Shown here piece by piece: positions 1 to 13,039 of a DNA stretch of 64,000 bases. This stretch comes from Myxocyprinus asiaticus (Eukaryota; Chordata; Actinopteri; Cypriniformes; Catostomidae): contig NC_059379.1 of assembly GCF_019703515.2 (NCBI RefSeq), positions 28,362,880-28,426,879 on the forward strand, read 5' to 3'. Every line of letters begins with the position of its first letter. Position 1 is the first letter of the stretch. Both the position numbers and the translations under genes were made by a program. A model generated the notes under the pieces. That model saw only the letters and a program-made list of their open reading frames with translations, had not been told where the DNA came from and did no database searches.

Positions 1-983
1 CCGTGCAAATAGCTGCGCCGTGTGGCAGATGCTAGATACACTGGGCTGCAAATAGACACTTTTTTTTTTTTTTTTTTAACAAAGTGGACCTCTTTAAAAA
101 TAAAAACATTATTAATTGACCCCTTTGAATGTTTGCTCTACAGTCTATGTGCCAGTTTCCAAGTTTACAGAGAGTGCTAGACAGAAAGATAAAATGCTAG
201 AAATTCTGTCTGTTCTTCACACACAACAGTGTGTTGAGTGAAGCTGTCATTCATGTCAGTAAGCAAGAATGCTTCACTCTGAGATGAAATGGAGAAGAGT
301 GTGACAGAATATTTGAATTTATCTGCAACAAAATGTAATTGCTCAATAAGCGTATTTTACACACGGTTCGTTAAGATTAGGATATAAAGTATCTCCACCT
401 CAGGGTTTGCTAATTAATGGAGTTTCCATCCATTCTGCTAAACGGAAAAGGGATTTTGTAGAAGGATTCAAATATTCTTTCAGCTACAGTAAGGCAATTA
501 GGCTTTATTCGTAGCATCATAATTGGACAGCAGTGCAATGCTGACCTAAAAGGATCTCAAAGTGGCCTTGAGTTTTATTACATATTGACTTAGATATTCT
601 GCACGATGGACTCCTGTGTTTGATTTTGGAATTTAATGCTCTCTCTTTTAGTTTAATCCCATTGTTGTGAATACACCAGGTTAACCTTTATCTCTCAAGG
701 CCAGCTGTACATCATTACTCCATTCTTGAGATTACCTCTTTTGTTTATTTCAGTTATGCCTGGCATTATCAGAGAATCAATAGACCTCTAAACTCCCTGT
801 GAATCACAGTGGCAGTAATTAGCTGTTAACTGAGCAGGTATGATTGTCTACTGTGCATCTGGGCAATCCAGCAGAAGGAATTTAAGCTGCATTCTGATTC
901 ACAGAGTTCCTACACAGTGTCTACTGCTCCGTACACACTCAGCTGGGGATATCTACAAGTTCACTTCACTTGACCAAAGTAGT

Positions 984-1062
984 TAAAGCGATAGTTCACC
1001 CAAAAATGAAAATTCTCTCATTATTTACTCCCCCTCATGCCATCCCAGATATGTATGCGAAT
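984..1062 (+). mobile_element. Fragment of a common fish DNA-transposon repeat
   Basis: The motif ATAGTTCACCCAAAAATGAA and the following ATTCTCTCATTATTTACTC are the recognisable end of a non-autonomous DNA transposon family that is very abundant in cyprinid genomes. Only the end is present and it is cut off by the adjacent TA repeat. A second diverged copy of the same end lies at 46583-46665. Recognition is from memory of the family, so subfamily assignment is not attempted. Confidence 0.5.
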
Positions 1063-1069
1063 GGGTGCC

Positions 1070-1073
1070 AATA

Positions 1074-1119
<46 letters not shown>
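1070..1119. repeat. (TA)n microsatellite
   Basis: Alternating T and A for roughly 40 bases, directly abutting the truncated transposon end on its left. Confidence 0.9.
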
Positions 1120-1120
<1 letters not shown>

Positions 1121-3460
1121 TTTAACCATGTGTATTTGTATAAAAATATGGCTACCAGTCAAAAGTGTGGACACATTTGACTAAATTTGTTTCTCATTAT
1201 CTTAAAAACCTTTTGATATGAAGACTTATGAACTTAAATGGACTGAGCATATGCACACCTTTCCTTTTTGAATCTCTCTTATGATGGCCGAATACCCTGT
1301 GAAGTTCCTGTTTGAACTTTTCCATATGATGCTGTCATGAGCATAGTCAAATCGCTTTCTCTAGAGGGAAGAAGTGCCAAGGAAAATGTAGTAATTGCCT
1401 CTTTCCCAAAAGAAAAATAAACACCTCTTACATGTGTGAAAAGCTGACTGATTAACTGACCTGAAATGCACAGCTAAACTGGGTTAATTATTCCTCCTGT
1501 GGCAAAGTCATGAAAGCGAATAGATTGTCATCATAAAATAAGCCATGTGTTAACCTGTGTGTTTCACCCCTGATGTTAATAACAGCTTTTCCCTCAAAGG
1601 AAACAAAACAGATGTCAAATGAAGCAGCAGGAAATTGAGGTTGTCCAAAAAATATTATAACAATAGTAGTAAATCACAAACAGTTGCCTTGGCAGCTAAG
1701 GAAATGAGGGTGTAAGTAGTGCTAGAAATTACTGATAACTTTCCATTAGCTTGTTCAAATTAGTACCTGAGCGTAAGCTTTATTTTTTTTCTTTGTCCTG
1801 TCCTGACAGAATTTACTATTATTTTTGTACTAATATTTTTGAACGACCCTTTCAAGCTTTTACTGTCTGCAAGCTTCAGCTGTTGTCATAACTACACTTA
1901 AATGCTTTAAAGATTAGTTGCATAAGAAATTTATAAGCATGTGAACGTTTGCAATTACAGTACAAGACAGTATTAATAAGTGCAGGATATGTATTTTGCT
2001 AAATATTTTAGCACTAAAAATAGTGGTAATGCTGCTAGTGTAGCCTGAGAGTCAAATTAATCTTGTTAAAGTGTGATTAGCGTCTACCAATGGATTTCTG
2101 CAGTTATTACTCTGAGCTAAGAAAAAGGAGAGTTTTTTTTTTTTTTTTTTTTTAAGTCCAGCTGCATGGAGGTTTTCATGTACCATTAGTGCTAATCCAT
2201 TCAAAAACTTAAATTGTGTGGTTTTTTTTTTCTTTTTTTCTTTTTTTTATTATGTTCGAAAGGTACAGAGCTCCCCAAATGTGGTCCTTAGGGCAAATAC
2301 AAGTTTAAAGACAAACAGACATTGCACCTACACAAACAAGCATGAATCTTCTCAAGTGTTTGATGGCAACATTTGTTCTTTAAAGGGAGGGGGAATTTGT
2401 GCAGGGGACAGTGTTTGGGACAGCTCTTGAGTGTCGTCAGCATATTACTCCGTCAACATTTTTTGTTTTGTTGGGCATCATTTTAATACAGTAATAAACA
2501 CATGGGGAAATTGAGACTTTTTTCTTTCAACATGTCACTAGTTCTGCATCTCACTGGTGTGATGATAATACAATAGATCCATTCTACGTCCTCCTGTTCT
2601 TCCGAGTTTGTTCTTCCAAGGTAGCTTGGCAAGTTCTTCATAAGAACGCAAGTCCGTTCTCTGTTTTCTATGCATTGAGATACAACCAGTGTTGTCTGAG
2701 TTACACTGTTAAGTGTTGTGTGTGTGTGTGTGTGTGTAAGTAAGACAGTGTTGATGTCCCACTTTGGATTTTTGATATCATAACCAGGGTTCCTACTGGA
2801 CAAATGAACAACCCTTTGATCATGGTTTTGGCAAGCACGTTGGACACTATGGAAAAAAATGCAAGCATGCCTGCTGTTTTCTGCTCAAAGACGTTTCACT
2901 GTAAACATGAATTATTAATAACTCAACCTTTTGCATACATACTGCTACTGATACAAAACTCTATGGCATGCCATTTCTCTGATGTAATGTGTCAAACAAA
3001 AAGGATCCCTCTTATGTAAATTGCATCACATTTTCCGCTCTATGTTGTGTGGCCTTGATCAGTAGCGTTGCCAAAGCTTTCTGTCTATGATCATGTTTAG
3101 TTGGTCATGCACTCTCTTCTGAAATATGACATATATCAAGCCTTGATCTCATTATATGCAATGAGATATCTAACTCATTCTAAGAGATGTAGAAAAGAGC
3201 AGTTTCCCTGGACTAACATAATTTTCTTCATTATTCTTTGAGCTAGTCTAATGTCTCATGCCTTTTCCTTTCATCCAATATTCAGCCCCTCTCTTTGAAA
3301 AAGAGTTTGCTCTTCCCTGTCAAAAAGATAGTTCATAAAACTTTATTTTTTTTCTGTCTCTGATCACTAAACTCCTTATCCCTTTTATGAACTAAGATAT
3401 TGTTTAGCCTTTTCATTACTTCATTATGGCAAAAGTATGTGAAAACCCCCTTCGAATTAA

Positions 3461-4125
<665 letters not shown>

Positions 4126-4371
4126 TTAACATGTTTAGTTAATTCAGGTGCATCCTTTGCAAACAGGTGCATAAAATCAAGCAAGCTGTTGGAAAGTTTA
4201 GAGTTAGAATTAATTTAAAGTTTAAAAGGAACACAATTTGAGATCATTTTTGTTTTTACACAAGTAGAGCCTGTGAGAAAACCGAGTGTATGAGAGAAAT
4301 CTGTTTTATTTGCTTACAGCAGTTAACAGTGTTAACATTGTCTCTCACTATTCTCCTGTTCTTGTCTTTAG

Positions 4372-4530
4372 GTCATGCTGGTGGCCTCTTATTGGTCCTT
4401 GCTGGCTCCTGCTATTGAGATGGCAGAGGAATCTGGGAATTATGGGGACTTTGCATTTTCCCCCGTTGCTGTGGGTTTTGCACTCGGCACTCTGTTTGTT
4501 TATATTGCTGACCTGATGATGCCTGTTCTG
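4372..4530 (+). CDS. slc39a11: Internal exon of zinc transporter ZIP11
   Basis: ZIP11 is a ZIP-family (SLC39) membrane protein that moves zinc into the cytosol and has been placed in Golgi, nuclear and other membranes. This exon encodes 53 residues beginning VMLVASYWSLLAPAIEMAEE and continuing through FAFSPVAVGFALG to YIADLMMP. These match the end of transmembrane helix 2, the short loop, and helix 3 of ZIP11, about residues 50-102 of the human protein. A pyrimidine-rich tract ending in cag-like TTTAG precedes the exon and a perfect GTGAGT donor follows it. Length is a multiple of three, so both junctions are phase 0, and the frame is open across the whole exon. The ORF continues past the donor for 48 bases but that part is intron. 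Preceding and following exons are not in this window as far as I can see. Strand of the gene is therefore plus. Confidence 0.9.
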
Positions 4531-7500
4531 GTGAGTTGTATTTGCTGTCCACCACTCCTGCATAATCAGTTGTGCTAAAAGTTGTCCAGGACTGTTTGCA
4601 TTGATAATGATCGATCAGATGGCATAGCACTGAAACTTACTGAGAAGCTGTAGAACATTTTAAAGGTGACATGTGGAATTGTTTGCACATTAAAATACTT
4701 TCTTCTATCTTAGCTTAATATGCAGAGACAACTTTTAGTAAGCCATAGGCTGACATGAGATGTCTTTCATCTTTAATGAAATAAAGACGTTTGAGTTGTA
4801 ACTGTGGCTGGTGTAACATATGCTTCTTTCTTTAAAGCATAGATGTCATCAGTTGCAGCTTCTTTGAATCAAAATATGAATGGTAAACTCTCTCGACTCT
4901 CAGGTTAACAGCCTGTAGCAATCACAATGGCATCTATTACATCATTATTAATGTATCTGTGAACCCATTAGCCCCTGCTGTGGTGTGAGACACAAGGATG
5001 AGAACAAGCTATGCTTTCTCATCTCTTTTTAATTATACATGTGTGAATAACTAATAGTGGCAAGCTCGTCTGGCAGCCTTAACTCTCAGCTTAAGTTGTG
5101 CTCATACCTCATAGCTAATGCTGCTTGAATGTAGTGACATTGTAATCAGTTTGAAATACATTGTGCACGGTCTCTGGATGAGCCCCCTCCTCATGTTTGG
5201 ACAGCTGGCGTAGTCAATTTTACTGGCACTGTTGGCAAACAGTTAGACAGAAAGAGCCATGAGATGCCAACCCGGCAACCCCCAGTGAAGTAATTACCGT
5301 GGCTTTGGTCCAAAAATGCATATCTTACGCTGTTCATCCTGCCACAACAGACCACACTGTTTCCCAGATCCTCTTTTGTTGTGCCCATCTGCGTCTCCAG
5401 GTTAGAATGACTGAACACCTGTCAGCTGCTGCCGTAGCTACAGAGCAAGCTGTTGCAGGACTGAATGTCTAGAACACTGAACACTGGTTGACTTTGTTAC
5501 ACATACACCAATCTTACTACATTGTTACTCTGATTAGTTAGCCATTTACAGTGGACAAAGTTAGTAGTTTGCACTTCGATGGGGGTATGGGTAAAAATGG
5601 GATTTTCATTTAGTATTTTGGCCATGTTTTCCAATAAAAATATCTAGGCCTAATCCTTTAATCCTTTAAGAAAATATGACATGTATTTAGAAAATATATC
5701 TTTATATTTAAAAAAAGAAAAATTACGTTTTTTAAAAGTATAAAACTCACAAAATATTGTTAGACATATGCTTAAAACAAACTAACAAACAAAAAACAGT
5801 GGCATGCATGTTGTTGCGAGAACTTGTGTTGTTTTTAGCGCTAATCATCACTACAAGTTCTCTGGTGAACATGCAAGCCATTGTGAATGAGCTTATCTCA
5901 TGCACTCATGAAGACGCAATGGACGTCAAGATTGTTACTAAAGAAATTACTTGCATTTTTGGTTGTTTCTCACCAAAACTTAGCCTATGCCTTCACAAGA
6001 CTTAAAATATGATGCTCAAGCCATATGGACAACTTTGATACTTTTGGGTCCTATTTTAAGCTTAAGCTTTTAAGTGAGGCTTTGCTATTGTATTTAAAAG
6101 GCAACACGCTACAGATTTGCATACTAACAGTATTAACAATGTGAAAAAAAGTTTTTTCAAACAGATGAAATGTATGCAAAAGTAGAAGAACATCTGTTTG
6201 TGTCCTCTTTTGTTATGTCTGGAGAGGCCATACATTGCATAATAATAATAATAATTTTCTTAATTAATGTTTTGTCGTGTTTTCCAGTAAAAATATCTAA
6301 ACATTCTTAAAACAGATATTTCATCTTCTTTTTCAGAGAAATCTAATGACATTTAGCGAGGTTTATGCTTTAAAACCAGAAAAAACTATTTGCCAATGGG
6401 GTAAGATGACCGTTTGTAAAAATAAATCCATCTCCACACTTGATCACTATTCATGATAGTAAGAATGACAAACAATCTGCATAATTTTACACAGTTGTAG
6501 GTAAAAGTGAGCCCACAGCTGATTAGCAAAACTGTTTCAACACAATAACATTAGCTAGCAGGTTAGCTGAGGCCTACAGCTGTGCACTGGGTGTACACTG
6601 TAACTACAACACAAAACTCTGCATTTGAACTCTTGGTAGCAGAGAAATCCACAAATAATCAAGCATACTTACAGTTTGTGATCCTGAAGCGCCAGATTGT
6701 CCCAACAAAGTGGGAACTTCACCATCTTTCAGGAGTAACCGTCTTGAAAATCCGGCATTAGTTGTGGTTGTACTGCTGAGGAATAGTGGTAAAAATAAAT
6801 TTTAACCACTGATACTTCAATTCGTCTGCCTTTGGAAGTCCAAACAAAGAGGTTTTGCTTTCGCAGTGAAGAAAACAGCATCTTCTCGACATGGCGACAA
6901 CACTAACCCAACTCATCCTGGCCTCGGCTATAACTACCTTTGTTTGAGGGCAGGCCAAAGTAGCCCTTAGGGGCATTATGCAAATGTGTTACATAGTGAC
7001 ATAGATACTTTACGGAAGAAATGGCTGGACTACAATCCAGCCGTTTCTTGTAGTTCTTGAGCAGTGTTGTCTGTAGGAGAGAATATCTCCCTTTTGCGTG
7101 GACTTTGTGCTTTGTAACTTTGCAGAACTTTTACATGCACATACAGCTATATTACACTAAAGGAAAGTTAAAATCACAAAAAGCATAATAGGGCCTCTTT
7201 AAAGGCCAGTAACCTGTGTAATCTTTTCCATCCCATGATAAGGCATTTGCTGGGTTTCCATCCAACTATTTTCAATGCAACTTTTACATTTGCACTTCAA
7301 ATAATTTGAATGGAAATGCTTGATGCGCATGAATTCTCGTTTAAAATGAATTTGTTTAAAAGTTTATGCATCAGGAAGAGATGGATTTTCTAGAGTTTCG
7401 CAGAATGCGCAGAATGCGCATTAAGGTGATGGAAACAGTTTATATGCAAAACAATGATGTGTTTTGACCATTTGTGCAAGACGAAAGGCCCGACCTTGAC

Positions 7501-9105
7501 ATTCAATTCTTCGAACATAGCCCTTGACATTCAGAAGTGTTTTATCCACAGCTGGTCTTTAAAGTGGGTCATCCCAATCCACCAGAGCAGTTTTGAGCAG
7601 GGTTGCTCCCTGATGTAAAGAGGCTGGTGGCATATAGACATAGCTGCCTTTTCAACATTCATTATATATTACATTCATTCTGATGCATCTTCTGGAACCA
7701 TTTAATAAAACGATGTACACTTGCTACAGCTTGCTACAAATACAACTCTCCCCGAAGCAAGGAGGTAATTTAGCTGCTCCATCATAAGGTGGGCTCCTTC
7801 AAGATAATATTACGATAACATGACATAGTGGATGGAAACATGCAATAATTCACATTTTTTAATTTATTCTTAATTTTTAGAAATGCATTTAAAAAATACA
7901 AAACATTTGGATGGAAGCCCAGTCATTGCGTTTGAATGATTGCATTTACTAAAGCAGGTTAATACTGCATGTTAAAAAATGTTTGTTGGTTTTATGTGCC
8001 TAAAACATTTATTGGAGTAGTTTTTAGACACAAAGATACAGCAGCACATGTTGTCACTCCTTTACTGAGTGCTTAAAAATCCCATTCTGTACATACAGGT
8101 TTGTTTATTAACCCAGCTGGTTTTATCTTTCCCAAAACTTTGCAGTGTGTAAATGGCTTTTGTGTTGTTTAGCAACTGATGTTTTTTTGTTTTGTTTTTT
8201 TTTTTGTTTTTTTTGGTTGCTCTGCCAAATTTCTCCTCAATGAAGATTGCCATTTTTTTGTTTTTCTTTCTCTGTTGATTTAAACCCAACTAAAGGAAAG
8301 GTTTAAATGATAAGTGGCAGTTCTGGGAATCAACAGAAGGGATGACACATACTATATCTCCTTACCCCATCTGTTAACCTGCCCTTATCTTTCCTCATTA
8401 ACGTCTCAAAGGCTGTTTTCTGCCCCATGGGTCCCATAGTAATGCAAATTACAGTATTAGTTTTGTGCTTCATTTGCCGCCGGCATGCTGGGTGGAGGCT
8501 GGCTTGAATGCTTCTCATTTTCTGCTGTTTATGACTGTCAGAGAGCACACTTCACTTTTAATGGTGATACTAAAACACACACTGCTCGTTTGGTTTCTCT
8601 CTTACGCCATGGGATGCAGGGCAGTCATGTTTTTAGATAATTGATCCAAAGGGCTAAGAATAAAATGTGATTGTGGTTTTGTTTGAAGGTGAATACCCAG
8701 AGACTAAATGCAACAGAATTTTATAAAAACCATCACATGGATTACACGCAGGGTTTAAAAATAAAACTCGCCATGTGCCAAATGACAGGAAATATGTGCT
8801 TTGGTCTTTAAAATTTGCTCTTGTCTGTAAGCTGGTAACTTTATTAGAATAAATTCAACATAATACATGGTATAAGTCAAATTATAATTACGGTATCTGA
8901 CACTCAAAATGTAGTATGAGTGAATCAAATGAAAGGTACTGTCTACTAAACCAAACATCTGGAAACAACTACTAAACTTGAAGTTTATCTAGGATCCATA
9001 ATGTTTTTTATTTGTATCTTTTTTTGGACTGGACACAATGACCTACACTTTTTGTCGGAAATATGCAAAGAAAAACAGCTGAATAATTCTATTGTTATTT
9101 AAACA
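4531..9105. other. Intronic/non-coding sequence
   Basis: No gene is supported here. The longest open frames are isolated, lack splice-site context and show no family resemblance. The part from about 6500 to 7205 ends in TAATAGGGCCTCTTTAAA, which resembles the end of a non-autonomous TTAA-type cyprinid repeat, but I could not find a matching left end. A (TAA)n tract lies at about 6240-6255 and T-rich runs at 8180-8215. Confidence 0.55.
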
Positions 9106-9234
9106 ATATCACACTCGCAATCGTGCTATATGGCCCTAAATCAGCACTGCTGTGATTACCTATGGCACTCGGCCGGTGGCTGCATCACAGCAGTGCTGAT
9201 TTAGGGCCACATAGCACGACTGCGAGTGTGATAT
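9106..9234. repeat. Hairpin-forming MITE-like inverted repeat
   Basis: Two 51-bp arms (9106-9156 and 9184-9234) are reverse complements with only two mismatches, separated by a 27-bp GC-rich spacer containing CTCGGCCGG. The arms start ATATCACACTCGCA. Almost the whole unit is hairpin, as in foldback MITEs. I believe this unit recurs widely in cyprinid genomes, but that is memory, not a search. It lies about 160 bp left of the first DIRS remnant. Confidence 0.8.
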
Positions 9235-9679
9235 TTCTTATATACAACAGTTCAATGAACAAGTACATTTAAAAAAAATTGGAAAAATTGAGTACGGTCA
9301 TAAAAACGCATTTGTGCATGGAACTACTTTTCTTACTGGTTCAAACCAAATGATGCGTCCAAGCCTTTGTTAGTAATTAAAAAATGTCACTTCAGAAATA
9401 GTATCACGGCTTGTGCCCCCACCTGTGGCACAAACACGCCCACATGGGATTGGTTCCGGTGGACTACGGGGATGAGACTCCTCCTCCCCCCTCCTCGGCC
9501 AATGTTATGGTGGGCAGCAGGAGACAGGTAAGTGCTTCGATGTCCCTGGACACAGCATGGCCACGGGGCTCGAATCCCCTCGAAGTGGCACCTCGAGCTC
9601 CGCCCCGCCGCGAGGCCCCACCCGCTGGTACGTCTGACGTTATCATTCCCTTGGTCCCCCTCGCCTGGAGTTTGGGCAC

Positions 9680-11130
9680 GTGGCTCACGCTTTCCATCCC
9701 GTCGCGATGGCTGACCCGGACCGTCTGACTCGGCTACACAATTCAGTTCGCCAGGCACCCGCCCAGGTTCAGCGGCGTCCGCTTCACCTCGTTGAAGGGC
9801 AAGAATGGCGCTACCTTGTGTGCGGAGATCGTGACCCTTCTGCGCAAGGGCGCGATAGAGCCTGTCCCTCCAGCCGAGATGAAGAAAGGGTTCTACAGCC
9901 CTTACTTCATCGTACCGAAGAAAGGCGGTGGGTTGCGGCCAATCCTGGACCTGCGAGTATTGCACAGACTCCCGTTCAAAATGCTGACGCAAAAACGCAT
10001 TCTAGCGAGTCCGGAATCAAGATTGGTTCGCGGCGGTAGACCTGAAGGACGCGTACTTCCACGTCTCAGTCTTAATTGGACACAGACCCTTCCTGCGGTT
10101 TGCCTTCGAAGGCTAGGCATAGCAGTACAAGGTCCTACCTTTCGGCCTGTCCTTGTCCCCTCTTGTCTTCACGAAGGTTGCAGAGGCAGCCCTTGCCCCT
10201 CTAAGGGAAATGGGTGTCTGCATCCTCAACTATCTCGACGACTGGCTAATCCTAGCTCACTCTCGAGAGTTGCTGTGCGCATACAGGGACCTCGTGCTCT
10301 GGCACCTCAGCCGACTGGGGCTTTGGGTCAACTGGGAAAAGAGCAAGCTCTCCCCAGTTCAGAGCATCTCTTTTCTTGGTTTGGAGTTAGACTCAGTCTC
10401 GATGACAGTGCGCCTCACGTCGGTGCTGAACTGTCTGAAGGCATTCATATGGAGGACAGCAGTTCCACTGAAACTTTTTCAGAGGCTCCTGGGGCATATG
10501 GCATCCTCAGCGGTTGCCACACCACTCGGGTTGATGCATATGAGACTGCTTCGGCACTGGCTTCAGACTTGAGTCCCGAGATGGGCATGGCGCCGCGGGA
10601 CACATCATGTAGCCATCACGCTGATCTGTCGCTGCCTCTTCAGTCCTTGGACCGACCTTGCATTTCTATGGGCAGGGGTTCCCCTAGAGCAGGTCTTCAG
10701 GCGTGTCGTGGTTACAACAGACGCCTCCAAGACGGGCTGGGGCACCGTATGCAACAGGCACACAGCCGATGGCTCCTGGACTGGCCCGCGGCTGCATTGG
10801 CACATCAACTGCCTAGAGTTGTTGGCAGTACTGCTCGCCCTGCGGAGGTTCCGGCCGTTGATTCAGAGCAAGCACATGTTGGTCCGGATGGACAACACAG
10901 CAACGGTAGCATTCATCAACCATCAAGGCGGTCTACACTCCCGTTGCATGTTACAACTCGCCTGCCATCTCCTCCTCTGGAGTCAGCAGCGACTCAAGTT
11001 GCTACGAGCCACTCACATCCCGGGCGACCTCAACACCACAGCGGATGCGCTGTCATATCAGGTTACCCTCAGGGGAGAGTGGAGACTCCACCCTCAGGTG
11101 GTCCAGCTGATTTGGAGTCGATTCTGTTGA
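9680..11130 (+). pseudogene. DIRS reverse transcriptase-RNase H (degenerate)
   Basis: The product would have copied the element's RNA into DNA. The N-terminal part reads in frame 3: the segment with GAIEPVPP, GFYSPYFIVPKKGGGLRPILDLR and LPFKMLTQ is typical of DIRS/Pao-like reverse transcriptases. A frameshift near 10020 moves the frame to +1, giving VDLKDAYFHV, a stop near 10114, then the catalytic motif NYLDDWLI at about 10228-10251. The RNase H domain follows after another stop at 10570: VTTDASKTGWGTV from 10711, then LELLAVLLAL, VRMDNTATVAFIN and the HIPGDLNTTADALS motif. The frame ends just before the inserted repeat. At least one frameshift and two stops are visible, so it is dead. The long antisense and out-of-frame readings over the same bases are shadows. 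Confidence 0.85.
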
Positions 11131-11171
11131 GCACAGGTAGACCTGTTTGCTTCCCGGCAAATCCTCTTGTC

Positions 11172-13026
11172 GGGCTTTACTGGTTGTTTAGATCAGTGTT
11201 ACTATCAGAAATAATTAATAATTATTTCTGTAGTTATTAATCATTATTTAAATTAATTAATTGGATCTAACTCATTAAAACCTCATATGGGGCTCCAGTA
11301 AATGTAGTGTGCTACGTTTAGGAGCAAGTTTGGTTATTAGCAATAATTAATAATTATCAAAGATAATTACTAATTATTAAAATCAATAGAACATTGATGA
11401 GAATCAATGTTAGCTTTTTAATCCTTTAAAAAAAATCAACACTTATCAAAGATAATCGTTAATTGTTAACATCGATGAAATATTAATTAAAATTAACACT
11501 AAAGCTTATTGATCATTCAAATTCAACAATCATCAAAGATAATTATCAATTATCAAAAATCAACAGAATATTAATAAGGATTAACATTGACGGGGCACCA
11601 CCCTAGAATTAGGGACTAATAACCAAATAGTAAAACAGTCTCAATATTAGATTGTTTTCTTAGGAAAATCGGCATCCGAAGAATATCGATTTTCAGGAAA
11701 AAAACAATGAATGAAGGTTTGAATCCGAGCACTGACATCCCGTCAGCATGACACAGGCGTATACAAAACAAACCAAAACACTTCTCTTTGTAATATAAAC
11801 AAAAGTTTATTTATGCAGTAATATCAATCAATAATTAATACAATGCAGTCAATAAACTTCCGAATTACAACTACAAACTAAACAGTGATATGGTTAGATA
11901 TGGAAATAAAAATAATCCTATAACACATAAGGTGTGTGTGTGACAGAGTGTGTGTGTGTGTGTCAGTGTGGTTAGTGAGAGAGAGAGAGAAAGAGAGATT
12001 ATTAAGTGATAGCCCGAAAGCTGATTTCACGATAGCTGGAGAAAAAGCAGCCATGTTCATCACTCAGAGACGCGGTTTTACGAGCGGGGCTTGTAAAAGT
12101 CCTGCGTTATTTGACTCTAATGGATGAACTCAGTTTCTGTCTCACCCGCGATGGCGAAAATGCTCAACAATCCAATTTGGTTGGACCAAAATACAGCAAG
12201 ACAAATTTGTGATAATTAATACCCTGAGTATTAATAATGAGCGGACATGGCGATCTGTAAACTGTACAAGCAAAAACCTTGAAACACAAGAATAACATGC
12301 TATAATACTCTATCTCTGCCCAGACGTAACCTCTTACTTGAATCGCATGAGGACACAGGTAGAATGTGTTTTCCTCCGTCCTTTAACTTTGACCTGGTTC
12401 CTTGAGGCTCGTGTGATGACGGGAGGCCGTTTCCTCGCTCTGTCGGCGGGCAGTACGGCTGTTGATTCTCGGCGGGCTGGTGGAGAACTCAGAAATATCG
12501 ACTTGATTGTAGATGGAAGAGAAATCTTTAATCTCTTCACTTCTGTAGGCCAACAGATGAAGATGCGAATTGCTCAGCGGTCTCCTTCGGATCTGTTAGA
12601 GTGTTCGGTTGAACACAGAGTAATCTCAACTCGTCCAGCGAGATGGAGATTGTATAGCTACAGTTTCAAGTCGGACATTACTTCCTTATGCCACGAGGCT
12701 GCACCGGAGAGCAGCAAAAAGCTACGTCCGTATTTGGTGAACTAAGTCGCTGGAAGCAACTCTGGAAGCATTTCAGAATTATTTGAACTCCTGATGATGT
12801 CATGTTTGAGGGACGTTCTGTTGTGTGCCTCATCCAATAGGAGTTGAGCGCTCGATCCTTTAGTGAGCAAGGCTTCATGGATCTGTAGTCTGTTTTGGAC
12901 TCCCTTTGTTTGATTTTGGTGCGATTTTTATCAGTAAAATTTACGACATGGAATGTGTGGGGGCTGAGTTAGGTTTTACGACTGTTTGGCCTGCCTCTTT
13001 CTTCTATCTGAATACATGAGGCCCAA
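11172..13026. mobile_element. Unclassified interspersed repeat, copy 1
   Basis: This 1.85-kb block interrupts the DIRS element: DIRS sequence stops before GGGCTTTACTGG and resumes after ATGAGGCCCAACA. The same block recurs at 53416-55499 with the same two ends. Its termini are a short GGGC...GCCC inverted match. The left 500 bp is extremely A/T-rich with many AATAATTAT-like motifs; the right part is more balanced and holds a (TG)n tract near 11935-11965. A short open frame at 12338-12745 has a partly similar counterpart in copy 2 (both contain DGREIF and QRSPSD), but this is expected for homologous DNA and I see no domain. The flanks ctcttgtc and ctctcact could be a degenerate 8-bp target duplication. 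Class unknown; hAT-like is one possibility. Confidence 0.75.
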
Positions 13027-13039
13027 CACTCTCACTGCC

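Larger units (their letters stand above)
1..3456. other. Intronic/non-coding sequence
   Basis: This is A/T-rich sequence with no convincing coding region. The open frames in it are short and cross homopolymers or simple repeats. It holds a (TA)n tract, a (GT)n tract at about 2716-2737, T-runs near 2130-2150 and 2221-2250, and small transposon fragments. A piece at 1150-1200 resembles the end of a fish Tc1-like transposon (GTCAAAAGTGTGGACACA). I read the stretch as intron upstream of the zinc transporter exon; this is inference from position only. Confidence 0.6.

Noticed and set aside
9387..9992. 201-codon minus-strand frame
   Set aside because: Shadow of the DIRS reverse transcriptase region on the plus strand; GC-rich and without known motifs.
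12338..12745. 135-codon frame in the unclassified repeat
   Set aside because: The counterpart in copy 2 is interrupted differently and shares only part of the peptide; no domain. Conservation is explained by shared ancestry of the DNA.
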